A stretch of 64,000 nt of DNA from Saccoglossus kowalevskii (Eukaryota; Hemichordata; Enteropneusta; Harrimaniidae), in assembly GCF_000003605.2 (NCBI RefSeq), contig NW_003156744.1:135675-199674 (forward strand). The letters are read 5' to 3'. The position numbers and the translations under genes were made by a program. Under the pieces are notes generated by a model that was not told where the DNA came from, did no database searches, and saw nothing but the letters and a program-made list of their open reading frames with translations. Of the stretch, positions 41,717 to 56,700 are shown piece after piece (within the stretch, counting starts at the first letter, position 1; the number at the start of each line of letters is the position of its first letter).

Positions 41717-44700
41717 CTATTCAATCGCTGTTTTCATACTATGCGTGTCAATATCAGCGGTCGGTGCTGCACTGCCAATGGTAAAGACTGACTTCAGATC
41801 CTAGAAAACATAAAAGTAAATATATGTAATGTCTGCTAGAATGAGTAAAACTAGGTATCACACATGTGATAGGAAGGCTGTTTACACCGTAACTAATGAT
41901 ATGTAATAATACAACCAAAGTTATAGTGTTGCTAGAGGGAATGGGAATTATCAGTGAACTAAAGTAAAAAAAGAAACGTTCAGCTCGTTTAGTTTCGTCG
42001 ATTATATGTTATATGAATGTTCACTATGTTTTATATTCACAACTAGTAGTTTTATGACAGGCATAATTTTATAATTACCTACACACATATGTTTCAATTT
42101 AGTGCATTTAATCTCAGTTTAAGGAACATCAAATTAAAGAATCTATACTGTAGTGTAAAAATATAAACCAAGTTATAGATCATTATATGTAAGTCATATG
42201 AAATTTTGAAAACAATAAATGAATCCAGGTTTTACTTACAGGTGCTTGATATCTCTTACACATCTGTAAGCAATCTTGGATGATAGGGTGTTCTATTAAT
42301 GTGGTAAACAACACTGGTTCCAGAGTCTCATTTCCCAAGTCTTGATATACACCTGCTAAACGCTCTCGAGAGAAAGTATCTTGAGGATCAGAGGATATGC
42401 TAAAGCGATGGCTATCACCTAGTCGAGGCTGTCCATGATGTAATACCTAAAAATAGACCATTATTATAATGAGTGGGGGTGGAAATAAATCTTTCACAAA
42501 ATGATCAATGGGGACATGTGTTCATTTGAAAAAATGTTGTAAAATGTAACCCCAACAAAAGGATGAGAAAAATTATGGTGTTCAAAGATGTACATATAAA
42601 GTGTTCACCCTAGGCAACACCATATAGACTAAAACTACTTTCATCAGACGCAGAAACTTGATTTCTTTACTTGCATGACACCCCCACACATCCAAGTGAA
42701 CAAATCCAAGAAGTGACCACAAGTTGACAGCAGTAAGTATCATAGGTCAATTTATTTTCAACTGTTAACACATGTTTGAGGTATTCATGTCAAACAAATT
42801 TAGGAAATATTGAATATTAATATGGTTAAGCTTTAGCAAATGACACAAGTGAATTAAAGTAGAGGCCTACTTATAATGGAACTATGAAATACAGGTAGCA
42901 TTCTTTTGTGTGATATAGTGACATATTTTTAAAAACTTGTCTTAATATTTTTCCAAAAATCGCTATTTTTAAAACAATGTTGAAGAAAAATTGCCACTTT
43001 TTAAAACCCAGATTTTTGAAATAATTGAGAACAACATAAAGTACCCCATCATTCACAATATATAATTTTTCAGTCTATGTCATCAGCCTACAATTTAAGA
43101 TATGACATATTATCTCTGCCATAGGAATCTGTGGTAAAGACACTATAATACTGCCAAAATGGCCAATATCTGCTAAAATACAACCATAATTTCTTGAAAA
43201 TCAAGCAGGTGACTGCCAACATTTTAAAGTCAATATCCTTATATTGCCTGGAAGTACAATTTATTGGAAAATGAATAAATTTTGGCTACATGTATTTGAA
43301 ATCATAATAAGACTTCTACCTTAAGGGTCTTGGCATACATCGATCTTTTTTAAAAAAAAACTAGGACTGCACAAGCATAAATAATCAATCACAAACAAGA
43401 TGATATTTCAGAAATCAACTTTTTTATTGTTGAAAATAAGAACACCAGAAGCCTGTGACACCTTACCCGGTACAAAGCATCAAGTGGAACTTTACTCATA
43501 CTGGCTGACTCAGGTATTTCTTCTGAAGGCTGTGGTGCAGGTGCTTCTTCACTGATCAAATTTTCCGGTTTAGAAACCTCGCCAGCTTCACCTACAATTT
43601 CATCGACAACCTGTAATATTACATTGAATAACATTTATTTTAATTTTAACATAATCTCTAATTTAATAGTAGCCTGTGACAAAAAAAGAAGCAAAGAGGC
43701 AGTTTTGAAAACTAGAAATGAAAACATAGTAAAATGTTATATAAACAGATACTCAACTTATGCAGATGCCAAACAAAATTTTAATTTCAATAGTCTAGTA
43801 TCATACTTGGTGTATCAGTGTTAGAATACATTATATGACTGGTGGAATGCACACTGTCCTGGTGCTATGTCTATTATTGCAGCTATATTCACCACTATAA
43901 CAAGGAGTAGAATATGCACATAGCAATGCTTTACCTCTTTCATATGTTCTAGTTTCTCATTCTGTGACTGGTCCAGTTCTGGTTCTGGTTCATCTTTCTT
44001 TGGTCTTGGCATGTGAGTGCCGGACGCAATGCTCAGTGCTCGGTAGAAACCAATCTGGTAATCAGGGTCAATGGCATAGTACAACAACTACAAAAACATA
44101 AGTGTTTATGGAATCACAATGTTAGAAAGACACCAGTTTTTGAATGGCAGAAATCATTTGAAATCATTTGTTTTCATGATTTGAATGTTAAAGTTGACTT
44201 TTGTAATCCTTCACAAACATATTTATTATCAGTATCACATATTTTTATGATTCCGAACACAATAAATCAATTCAAAGTGTATAAGTGCTCCTTTTTGTGA
44301 TGTGCTACTAGTGCAGCAAATACAGTACATACACAAAAATTGAGCAATAGAATAAGGCGTTTTGAAAAAAAATTAAGAAAATAGTTATTCTCATGAAATG
44401 AACAAATCTGATTGAGGTCTACATAAGGTATCTTCTCATGAACAATCAAGGCAGCTACATAAGTCAAAAGTTTTTTTGAAAAAAAGTCCAGAAGTATCCA
44501 TGAATGAACTGAGTAACTGATCAACTTTACGTTATGTCATGAATGTGTGTAAATTTTTCATAACCAATCAACAAGATTACAACAGACTTGACCTTACAGT
44601 TGTATAGTCGACAAAACTCAGTTGAAAGCCTATTCATTTTTGAAAAACTTCCAATAACAAATCTGAAAGTTACAGCATTTGCGAATATGCTGAAAGACAA

Positions 44701-47700
44701 CTGATATATTGCATCGTTTTTAGTTATTAAGTTATTATTTGTCTTCACTACAATAAATAAGTTACGCATTATTTGAATTGAAAAGTACACAATGTTTGCA
44801 CTCACTCAAACACAATGGTAACACAAGTAAAATAGTCATTCTATGAATTTGAAAGTTGTGCATCTTACACTAATCTTAATGGAACATGCTTCATATCGCA
44901 TATTGTATAGTTTGGTAGTGAACTCTGCATGTGATTTGGTGAATTGATGACACCCTAAGTTGCTAAAAACACAAATGAACACACAGAACTGCTTGATGTT
45001 CAGCTATTGACATATAACGTCTTACACGATATCTTGTAAAACACAGAGTTGATGCATTTATTACAGTACACATATTACTTGTCATGTCAAAGGCTTCAAG
45101 AAAAATTTAGCCAACAATAAATAACATGGAATTCCTTACCATTTCTAAATAGTCTAACATTAGTGGTGAGGAGTTGTTATCAGCGAAGATATCAAACAAC
45201 AAACGACTAATATTAGCTGCTCTAGTATAAGGATATGGCTCAGATGGACCTTCAGGTGATGGAAGTCGTTCATCCGCACCAAACCATAGTTCCACCTAAA
45301 GAGAAAAATAAGTATTTACTACAAATACTGAATATAACATTTTGATGATTTCATAATATAATTTTAATTTGTAGAATTCTTATGATCTAAATTATGAAAA
45401 TTCACAAACTCTTACTTCTTCAAATTGTTCTCTTGTAACTTTGCCTTCACCCGAGGTATCAACAGCTCTGAATTTCTCCAGCGTTTCCAGCAGCTGAGCT
45501 TGAGTTGGCTGTGGCCATGGATGTGTGCATTGCAACAGGAACGTTCTGAAATCTATGTATTCTGAGTCTGGTGACAAATGCGATCCAACCTGCTCCAGCT
45601 GAAGTACAAATACACAATATTATTATTATTAACAAGTCTTGTATCCATAGCAGTGCACCCTCTAAGTCAATATGAACAAGACACACTGAGAATTTTCATG
45701 AAACAACTAATCATGCTCATTCCATGGTGCATCACTGACTCAATAGAAAACTATACCTAGAAAAATATCTTGCTATGATTAAGAAATTTAGTAAAAAAAA
45801 AAATGTTATAAACAAAACGAGTGTAAGATTGAAGGAATCGGTGACCACAACATTTATGTTTGCGTCTTTAGAAGTCACTCACAGCTACATAAAATCTTGA
45901 ATTTTTTATTAAATACCTTTTTCTCTAGCAGTAAAAAAGTGACTGAACTTTATTTTTGGGATTCCATTTTGACAAAATTAGTCCTGTTAGAGGGCATTAA
46001 TTAGTATACCCTTGAACTCAAACATACATTACTAATGGCTGCTATAAAATTATATTTTTTTAAAGAAATAAATGTTTTTGGTTTTGTTGAACACTTACCT
46101 GTGATGGTGAAGCATGCATCCACATATCAGGAAGGGACTCCATACCGTGCTGTAAGAAAGATCAGTGCTTTGATTAGAAATTTGCAAGCTTTCATGAAAT
46201 GTGGATCATATGAGTCATATCCTTGCAAACATTGAACAAATTGGTAATACAATTTTGGTGTGTTATGTTAAGTTGGCTATGACATCTTTCAACAAGCAAA
46301 TTAGACAATATGATATATTGTAGGTAATATTTGGTATCCAGAGAAACTACTCAAAATAGCTAGACATTAATTTCAAGTATTTTATCGACAGCATAGAAGA
46401 AAGCTAGATAGCTATTTTGAATAATTACCTAAGAACATAATTATCTAATATTATCTAATATATATGTTAGATGTTTCGGTATGAGCAGTGTTTATTTATT
46501 TACTACTTTTAAACAGCAATATGAATATTTTTATAACGTACTGTTAATGCTGTCAAATCAGACATGGTATCGATGAATCCTTTGTTTGAAATGAACCCAG
46601 AGGGCGCTGTTTTCAAGAACTGCTTTCTCAAATTCTTTATTTGGTCCACAGTGAATACATCAGACGTCGCATCTTCCATCGGAGGTGGTCTTGGTGGTGG
46701 ACTAGGTGTTCGTAATACACGTATGTTCTACAAATGAATTAATACAATTTTAGAACATATTATTAATTTAGAAGTACTAGGTATTAATATACATCCAATA
46801 CAAAAATAATAAACGCATTACAGATGTGTTTGAAAGTGTTATGCAGGCCATTGAATGTCTTCCTTATTTGGAAAATGTGTGTCGCATTTACATCACGCTT
46901 GAACACTTTCTTTTGTTCACATCAGACACAGTACTATAGCGCGTGACAGAAATAAAATATCATCACTGAACGTTGTCAATGATATTTCTCATTATATTAT
47001 TATTACAAACTGGAAAATAATGTACGATAATAATGTTGTCACAAAAACACATCAGTTGATGAGATGCCTTCTTGCATACTTTGTGATATTCTTGTAATAG
47101 CCTTGTAATACATAACCATTTGCAAAAAAATTCATTGCATGTACAGAAAAATTCTACATTGCATAGCGTTTATGATAATCAAGAATTTATTTGACAAATG
47201 TAAAGACCCTCTGCCTAGAGAACATGGCACATGAGGTTGACATTATTTGAGTGGAACACATGGTCCAATTATGATGATTGCAAAGTTTATAAACTCACCT
47301 CATCAATAATAAAATCTTCTTGTTTGATTATCAATTCAGATTTCATCTTTTGTTTGGCTTCTACAGCTTCACGTGCAATGACACACATGTCTTCAATACT
47401 GGAAGAAATAACAAATAACAAGGGTTGTTGTATTACAAACATGATGTCAAGCACACTATGAATCAATGTCACACACCAATGTAACCATAGTAACACACAA
47501 TGATGGGGGAAATGTTTCCTATCTCTTAATAAAGTATTTATTTACAAATGAGTAAAACAATTTAATTTCAATAAATCAAACAATAGAACCACTTTATGTT
47601 ATTATACTGTGAATGCATCAATTATATGCTAGTTTATTTCACTATTTTAGCAAATAAGTAAAATATGCTAATTAATATTAAATAACAATAGAACTCACTG

Positions 47701-50700
47701 TTTTCACTGGCAAATTTGTGAACCCAGTAATAAAACAGTGAATTTGCTCAAAATATCAAAATAGTGAAATTAAATGTCAGTGAAAATAAATGGTTTACAG
47801 TATTTATAAAATACTATGAATCACTTAATTTTCACTAATAGAAATGTTTGCAATTTCAGGATTTAATGTCATTTGAAAGCAAATGACATTCTGTGTCATA
47901 AGATGTGAGGCAAATTCCATGATTTTCATTTACTGCGAAAATGTGTCCCTGGCAAAAATCCATGGAACACTTTGATCGCATCTTTTTTCCTTGCCAAAAT
48001 TTTGGTACAACTTTGGCTAATTTTCACATATTTTTTTATAAATTTTTTGATCATTTTGGTGAAAATGGACATAACTTTCTATTGGCTATATAGTTCTTGA
48101 TCAAAGTTATTGAAAAAAAGTTGACTTTGGTGCTCAAAGGGTCAAAGTTGAATGTGATAAAAGTAGTTATATTCACCTATTCTACATGTGTACTTATTGC
48201 GTTTAAAGGTCATACAGAATTTCAGATAAATTTTCACATGCATACAATTATGTTAGTATATATTATAATTATGGAAAATGTTTGAAAACTGAAATAAAGT
48301 AAGTTACAATTTTGCAGTGTTGATATAATGCATTACCTCTTATGCTCAGAATTGAATCTAGCACCCAACCAATCATTCATACTGGTATAGACACTCTCTG
48401 CTTTGCCCTTTAAGTTTTGTAGCACATCAATGCCGTGTACGCGAATCACATCAAGACGCACTTTCACAGCCGATTCTGGATGAGAAAACAATGTATGAAA
48501 TAAATATTCAATGCTGCAGTATGGCTAGCCTGACAAGGTCACATGAGTTGCGCCCTCTGTGGTGCTCCAAACCCAACACACAACTGACAGAATAATGTAG
48601 TTTTTTATCAATCGAATTGCAGGAATGTCAGATAGTGACAGCCATCAAAGAGTAACCATTCATAATTTCCGCTTAATATTTATCATCTTGTTGAAAACAG
48701 TCTGTGATTTTTGCCGACAATGCAAACACGGCTTTGAATATTCAAAATAAATATTCATTCAAACTCATTGCAAGAAGGCGTGACCTTTGTGAATACGCAG
48801 TATTGAACTTTCTGACGAGACATACACTATTCTGTCAGAGTGGGATCTGATGCCTACATGTCAGGCTACTGTATGGCTTTGTCAATGTTCTAATTGAAGT
48901 TTTTGAAGGTTGGTATAAATACATGAATAAACACTGAATTACAGAAGAAAGTATTATTTACTTATTGGTATGAGTTACCCACAACAATATCTCACCTTCT
49001 TCAGCGATTGCAGCAAAATATTCTTGCTTCATTTTCTCTTTCAGTTCCTTCTTCGCTTTCTCTTCAGGGCTTTCTTCTACTCAATAAAAGCAAAATAAAA
49101 TTTGTTGATTGTCTCCAAAAATTCAAAAGTGGATATTTTTAGTAATAAAGCTAAATTGTGAGTTGGCAAGCTACTGGGCTATGCAACAGTTAGTGACAAT
49201 TTCATTGGAGAGGGGGGTGCTATACTCAGAGTATTCACCATAATAACAATTTCAGTTTTGTGGGAACATGCCATCCATCTTTAAAAGATACAATTTATTA
49301 ACATTTGAAAAATGACTATCTATTCATTGATAACAAAATTGATGTCATTTTGGTATATATGCATATTTATGAACCAGGAATACTTTGAGGGGAAGCTGCA
49401 CAATAATTTATTATAAATAGGAAATGAAATCTAATACAAACTACAATCCCACTTGTATTACAGAATTGACAATTGATCTATTATTTTCTTACTGACCCGG
49501 TGGGGGAGTTGGAGCTGGTTCTGCAGATGGTGCTCGTTTCCCCTTCTTTGGTGACTTGGGAGATTTAGATCTTGCCCTTGGAGAGGAACTCTTTCCTCTT
49601 TTCCCGGCAGGGCTCTTGCCACGCTTGCCACCACCGCCTTTCTTGGCAGTAGCAGCAGCTTTTTCTTTTTCTTTCTCCTTCTCTAGTTCTTTCAGTCTCT
49701 CAGCTTCTTCCTCAGCATCCTTAGCAGCTTGCTCAGCAGCAGCCTGATTGGAGGAGAAGGTATGCAAATTAGCAATATGTAAATTTATAATCTGCACACG
49801 TCTCTACTAGTGGTTTGTGATGCTGGTCAAATGCGGGTCTTGCAGGAACAGAATTTTCAAGACAAAGTTTTAAAATGAAATCAACCCAAATAAAAAGGGC
49901 ACTCCAAATCAGAAATGTACAACAAACAATTGTTTTCAAAAGCCAGCATTCAATGCATGCAATATAAAGTGCCATAGTTTTGTACAAGCATTGTAATTTT
50001 GTGTAAATAATTATTTATACAAGCTGTAGATGTTGCATGGGACCCACACATGCATGTGTAATATGGGATTCATTTCACAGCGTGTTGTAAAGACTGGTGC
50101 TTTATGAGAGTGAGCTCAACCACCAATGATACTTTGGAAGCCTCAATTCTAAAATATTTATCAGTGTTTGACATGATGTCATCAGTTTTAAACTTTGGCT
50201 GAGAGAAACAAATAAACATTTAATTTCAATTCTTTAAAGCTAAGATTTTTATGTTACGCTTATTATCTGCTGGACTTTCTTAATTGATAGATATGGAATT
50301 GTCTGGTTGATTTTTGTCACTGCAAGCAACAATTCTAAACGGATGTTTACTGAATTTCAGTGATCAGTGATCACAAAACACATTTCTTTCTCCATAGTGA
50401 TAACAGTACCATGCTGGTCAATCTAAACTTCAACTACACTGTGCTCATGTGCTGTGTTTTTTGGTTCATCTACAGTCCCAAACACATAATTAATTAACAA
50501 TAGTAAAAACGTAGCCTTATTAGTTGCAACCTACTACAGTGTGAAATAAGTTTGATATTTGGATTACTATTGAAACTTAAAGGAAGATAAATCTTGGCCA
50601 TGATTTGATTGTTTTAAATGGGAATAAAAATGTTTAATTTTAAATTGTTACGATAATTTTAAACTACTTAAAATGGTTTAAGTTGAATTATGAGTAATAC

Positions 50701-53700
50701 ATTTTATTTTCATACTAATAAATGAGAGAAACGTATTGATTTTGTATCTACCATTTAAAGGGCGGTGATCATTACGACCAATATGGGTCCCACACTATGC
50801 ATAGCAACATATATGCATGTGAATCAAATATGTTATTAATATACGCAAAATTCAAACTCATTTGAATGCATGTGGTCGCAATGACCACCATCCTTATCAA
50901 TATTTAGAAAAAATACATGACATAAAATCACCCAGTATGGTGTTACCAATATCAAAAAATAATAAAAGTAACCAAGGATTATGAAATGGAACTATGGGAA
51001 ATCATGAATGAAAACATATGATAATTAATTACAGTCTACTCAACATGGTGTTAGAGAAAAAAAAAATGCTGAACATAAAGAAAACACACATGCACTTACC
51101 AGGTACAATGCTTTGAACTCACTGCACTAGAATTAGTATGCAAGCATTAAGAGTGATAAAATAAAAATAAGAAACAAAGACAAAAGAAAGAAGAGTGGTG
51201 ATGAATAGGGGTACATCTGAGAGTGCAGCTAGTCAATGTGTTAGCAATTCTGTACCCAACAGTGGCAGGTCGTGTTGAATTGTTCTACAAAACATTAACT
51301 TATAGTGTGGAAACATGTAAGCTACAACACAGGCATGGTAGACAGCTTTTTTTGATTCAAATTTAAGAATAAGTGTAAAAAAATGTGTTTCTCTGGTTTA
51401 AAATCGAAATCTTGTTCATACAGTGAAGTGTCTAACAGAGAAATGAGTATTTTGTAAACATACAAAGCTTCACACTTATTCAACGTAAACAGGTATTACA
51501 ACATACCATTTCACTGATTTTGAAGACAGAAAACTGGTGAACCTCAAACAGAATCTGCAAAAAAAAAATGGAAAACAAATTTGAACATTCTCATATAAAT
51601 ACTTTCTAAACTTATACAGCGATCAACAAGAAATTTCAAAGCAGTGTGATTCTACTACTTTCTCAAATTTACATTGCCACATTTTTTGAAATACAATATG
51701 CAATATCAGTATATAATATGTCTGTCTGTGCACCCATCAAAGGACATAAGTGACTCACCCTTTCATCAGGATCACTGGGTGGCTGAGGAGTTTCTTGAGA
51801 CTCATCAGACATCCCTGCTTTATCCTTGTCTTGTTTTTTTGGAGCGCGATTTTTATTCCCTTTATCCCCTTTACCAGCTGATGCTTGAAGAGGAAAGAAT
51901 CCTTCTGAGGAAGTTGGGCGACGAGGAACCAGAGGAATCCTATGAAAAAGTAATTAGTCATCATTTTCAGTGGAAATAAGGCCACCTAACTTAGCATGAA
52001 AAGGCAAAAGGCATGTGAGATGTTACAGCTAGTTTAAAATGAAGACTGTTCCTGCGTTATCTGTACCATGGTGGTTGTTGTACAGCACATGTTCAACTTC
52101 TATGAATACAAACAATGTATTATATTGTAAATGCACATGTGATGCATATTCAACAGGAGAAAAATGTGCACCAATAAAAATATAATGGAAACAACATAAT
52201 ACTTTAACAGAGAATGGTCACCTTGGTTTTTTATCCTCTTCATCATCATCTTTTCCATCATCTTTATCATCTTTTCCTTTCTTCCCTTTAGCAGAGGCAG
52301 AAGTCTGTGATGGAGTCAGTGGTGGCCCTGGTACCTCAGACTCGCTTGTCACACTCTTTGCGACCGACTCCGGTCTCTCAGTAGCTGGAAGTTCAATCAA
52401 TGGTATTCGAACGTATTCCTCATTCAATTCGTCCGGTATCTTCCCTTCCATACCGGTGTAGTAATCTTTCAACAATCGTAATGTGTCTTGGTATCTGTCA
52501 ACTTCCGCCTTTGGTAAACAAATTTAATAATACATAATGAATTACACTATATTTTGGGCCAAAGAATTGATTGTTAATGTATAAACTTTTCAATTATGCA
52601 ATTATTTTTAGACATTTTTCAGTAAGGCACAAATAAAGCAGGGAGACAATGTAAGCATAAGTCGTTTACTTTATTATTGCTTGTATACCTGTATCAATGT
52701 AACATAATGATTTGTCAGCAACCCCATCCTATCTTCTAACCAACCTTCTTCCATTACATTGGTGCGTTCAGTTTCAGCTTCTTCTTTTCGCTTGTCACAT
52801 ATATCCCATAATCGATCTTTCAAATCCTATCACAGAAATACATAACAGTTTCTTATAAAAACAAGAACTTCAGAATGCAGATGCAACCTTAATTTCTATT
52901 CCTCATCCCATAAACAATTTGTAGGTTTCACATCACATTTTGTCTGAGTACATTATCAAGCCCACCATTTTGTTTATCACATAGACTATACATGTATGTA
53001 GGTTTCAGTGTCATGTGATATTTTTGTCTGAGTACATTATCAAGCCCACCATTTCATTCATCACATAAACTATATGTACGTTTCAGTGTCATGTGATATT
53101 TTTGTATATCATCAATTTGTTTTTAGCTATCCCAGAAAAGAACCTATCGATTTACTCTGTCATAACTGCAAATCGAACACATGTCAACTTACATCAATTC
53201 TCATATGCAGCTCCATTTTGGTTTCCTCGTCGTCTCGCATATCATCCGGTATCTCATTGTAATCTTTCTGCCATTGTGTTACAAATTCTTGCTTGCTGTC
53301 AGGTCGTTTCAGATATTCTATGTAATTGTTGCGAATCTTGTGGAAGTATCGGTAGATGTTTTCTCTTTCATCTCGCACCTTGTGGAATACATGTTTGCAT
53401 CCATCCACGTATGTGTTCTCCACTGTGTCCCAGTGATCAGCTAAGATTTTAGCAAGCTCCTGCAAATGAAAAAATCTGTTAATGCACAAGATTTGCATAA
53501 AAGTTTCTTACAGTTTAATCTCAGTATACATAGCTACTGGGTCACTATTAAACTGTGATTTACGAATTGCCATTTGCTATGTATAATTTGCGACTTGTGA
53601 TCCTCTCACAAGCAAAGCAAAAACTAGTTTGTCTATAAAATTAGGACTGGAATCGCGTAACTGAAAAAAATATTTTTTAGGTCAACTAAATACCGATAGT

Positions 53701-56700
53701 ATTGCATTTTTATTGAGTTTTATTAAATTGCAATCTTATATAGAATTGCCATTTAATTTAAAATCACAAATCGCAAATCATCATGGTTTAGTGGTGGTCC
53801 AATCACTAAGCTATCATAGTCTTCTGATATTAAACTATTTAAACATTGTAGGATTAGGTATTTCTTATATGCATGTAGAAATGTTGTGATGATACAAATT
53901 CAAAACAATGGTGATATTTACATAGATATTTATGAAATGAAACAATATTTAATATGCAGGCAAACGTGTTACAAAGGTGATGTGTTGTATTTGGACGTTC
54001 ATTTGCTGCAGTTTCATAAACGTGTATAATTATTTCAATAAAAGACAGAGCCAACAAAAGTTGATAATAGCCTACATCAGCAAGTGCTTCATTCACATAC
54101 TCCCAGTCTTCTGATCCAGGTAGCGGTGGTGGTGGACCCTGTGGTTCCTGAGGCTCAGGTTCAGGTTCAGGCTCAGGAGTTTTTGACTTTCTCCCTGAGC
54201 CCTTTCCTCGCTTCGGCGATTGAGACTTGCCCCGCTTTGGTGAACCTGAAATGAAACAAGTAAATGGTAGACAACTGATAGAAAAGCTACTTGTATTTAA
54301 ACAGCAATTCACTGCAAATTAATAGCAAAATATAAGGTGTATGGAGGATCAAATGCACACACTGGAAGCTCTACAGAACAAACTTGTCAGCTGTTTACAT
54401 TTCATAAATATCACCAAACAAACACAACATCAGATAATTGTTTCTATTACTGTCACAATCATAGTGACACCCAAACAGCAAATATTCTAACTAAGTTGCT
54501 TACTGGTTTGCTATGTGTATTTCAAGCATCATAAAAAAAGCTGGTTAGATCAAACCACTCGAGTCCACCATTTGGCGAAATGCCTGTGTGCAATTACTAA
54601 TGTTATGTCTTGCATTAGACATAAACCATGTGTCATGACATGTGAGACTGCGGCAATACATACACCAGTATTTTGTTAAATTTCGTTGAATAACTTTCAC
54701 ATTTGTCACACAGCAATTTATATGATGAAATATTCAATGTGTTCCTCAATATTAGCTTGATGTCTCCTTGAGTTTCTTTGTCTCCATCACAGATTTTGAG
54801 ACACACATAGCAACCAGTTAGCAACATAGCTCCCAATGTTGCTTTTTTGGTGCTTGTAACAATTTGGTAATGACAGTAAATTGCGTATGCTTTGTTCATT
54901 ATTAGCATAGAAATGAGAGAAAAGGACAAACAAATTTATGGCTCAATTACTTTTACTAAAATTAAAAACAAAAGAATTTATGATAAAAAAAACATAGAAA
55001 TTTGTTTTTACTTGTTTAGATTGTAAAACGTTTTTAAATATAATTGCTTCATCCCACTGAGGCCTCACAAAAAACCCTAGAAAAAACAGAGGGCCACTGA
55101 GGACACTGTGCAGTATGGTATTGAAAAAAAAAATCGGCCTACAATTTTGTTGATGGTGAATAGTTGTCGTTGCTGTGGCTACTACAGACAGTTTCAATTA
55201 TCATAACACATTACCATTTGATATCACATCAGGTGTGTCAGATATCAATTCTATTTATTGGTAATTAGATGTGTCACCACAGGTGTAAGGAAAGTATAGT
55301 TATAATCAGAAACAAATTCAGCTGCATAGTATATATGTAAAAAAAAATATAGCAGAGGGAATAGAGGCATTTCTAAACACTTGGTAAGAAACTGCTGCAG
55401 GAATGGATTCATTTCAGAGGGTTAGCTGCATTTAGTATTCTAAGTACTTAGTTATTATTGCCTTTGTGTTGATTAATGGCAATGACTTACGTGACTTAGC
55501 TCCTGTGTTTTTGTCTTTGCCTATGAGGTGCATGCGTGGGATAAAAATACAGTGTTATTAGATGTGAGTGTCAATGCAGATTATATTGAAATACAATTAT
55601 GTTAAAGCTGTATTGCCTTCTATATTTTGTTTGTAACAAGGGCTTTGAGTAATTCGTCTAATCCATGTTAAAATCTGATGCATTGTGTCGCTCGCTTGAC
55701 AAACATGCAATTCTGATATGTATATCCCTGTTTTGAATTTCCAAATGCTTGCTAAAGTTAACTAACATGGGAAGTATATTGTGTGATGTTTATCACAGAC
55801 CAATCTTGAGGAACAATGTGTCACAATAGATTACAGAATGGGTGTAAAATATACAGTCATCTCCAAATCTGAGAATGTCATAACTGTTAATAACCTGTTA
55901 CCTGCAAATTATTATTAGGTCATTCAAAATAAAATATATGAGGCAATACAGCTTTAAGAATAAAACCTGACACGGTATCCTACACTTTATGATTTAAAGT
56001 ATAGATTGTATGAAAGTGGGATTACAGATTATTGGTGCAAAATGGTGTATGACAACATAACAGGTGAGAAATATATTTAGTCAAAGTGTCATGATCATTT
56101 TAATGCTAAAATGAAATTGCCTACCTTTCCTATCTGCTGAACCTCCTCTTTTTGGACTCCCCCCTCTTTTAGGACTGGCACTGCCACCACGTTTGCCCTT
56201 GGCGCTTCCTTTGGGTGATGCCTCCCGTTTAGGTGAACCAGTTCTTTTTGGAGAACCACCTCGTTTCGGTGAGCCGCCTCGTTTAGCAGAGCCTCCTCTC
56301 TTGGGAGATCCTAACAGGATTAAATAAAGTACATGAATCTTTACTAGATGTAAAGACAAAGATAAGCCATTTATGACACATAAATTTCTCATTTCTAATT
56401 TGGCTATTTAAAAAAAAAACACCAAACTAGGTTTTCAGTTATGTATTACGAAATAACCACGTTTTATTTGCTGTTTGAAAAAGAATTCAAGGTGACCAAA
56501 CTAGGTTTTGAGTTATGAATTATGAAATACTAGTAACCACTATTTATTTGCTGTTTGAAAAAGAATTTGAGGCGACAAAACCGGTAAAGGTGACCAAACT
56601 AGGTTTATGAATCAAGAAATAACCACCTTTTATTTGCTGTTCATTCAATTCATGGACCTTTCACTCAAAATATCAAGATACCAAGAAGGCTTTTAAATTG

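Noticed and set aside
51674-51979. 101-codon plus-strand ORF
   Set aside because: Antisense shadow of the SPEF2 exon 51759-51939.
53093-53452. 119-codon plus-strand ORF
   Set aside because: Antisense shadow of the SPEF2 exon 53193-53459.
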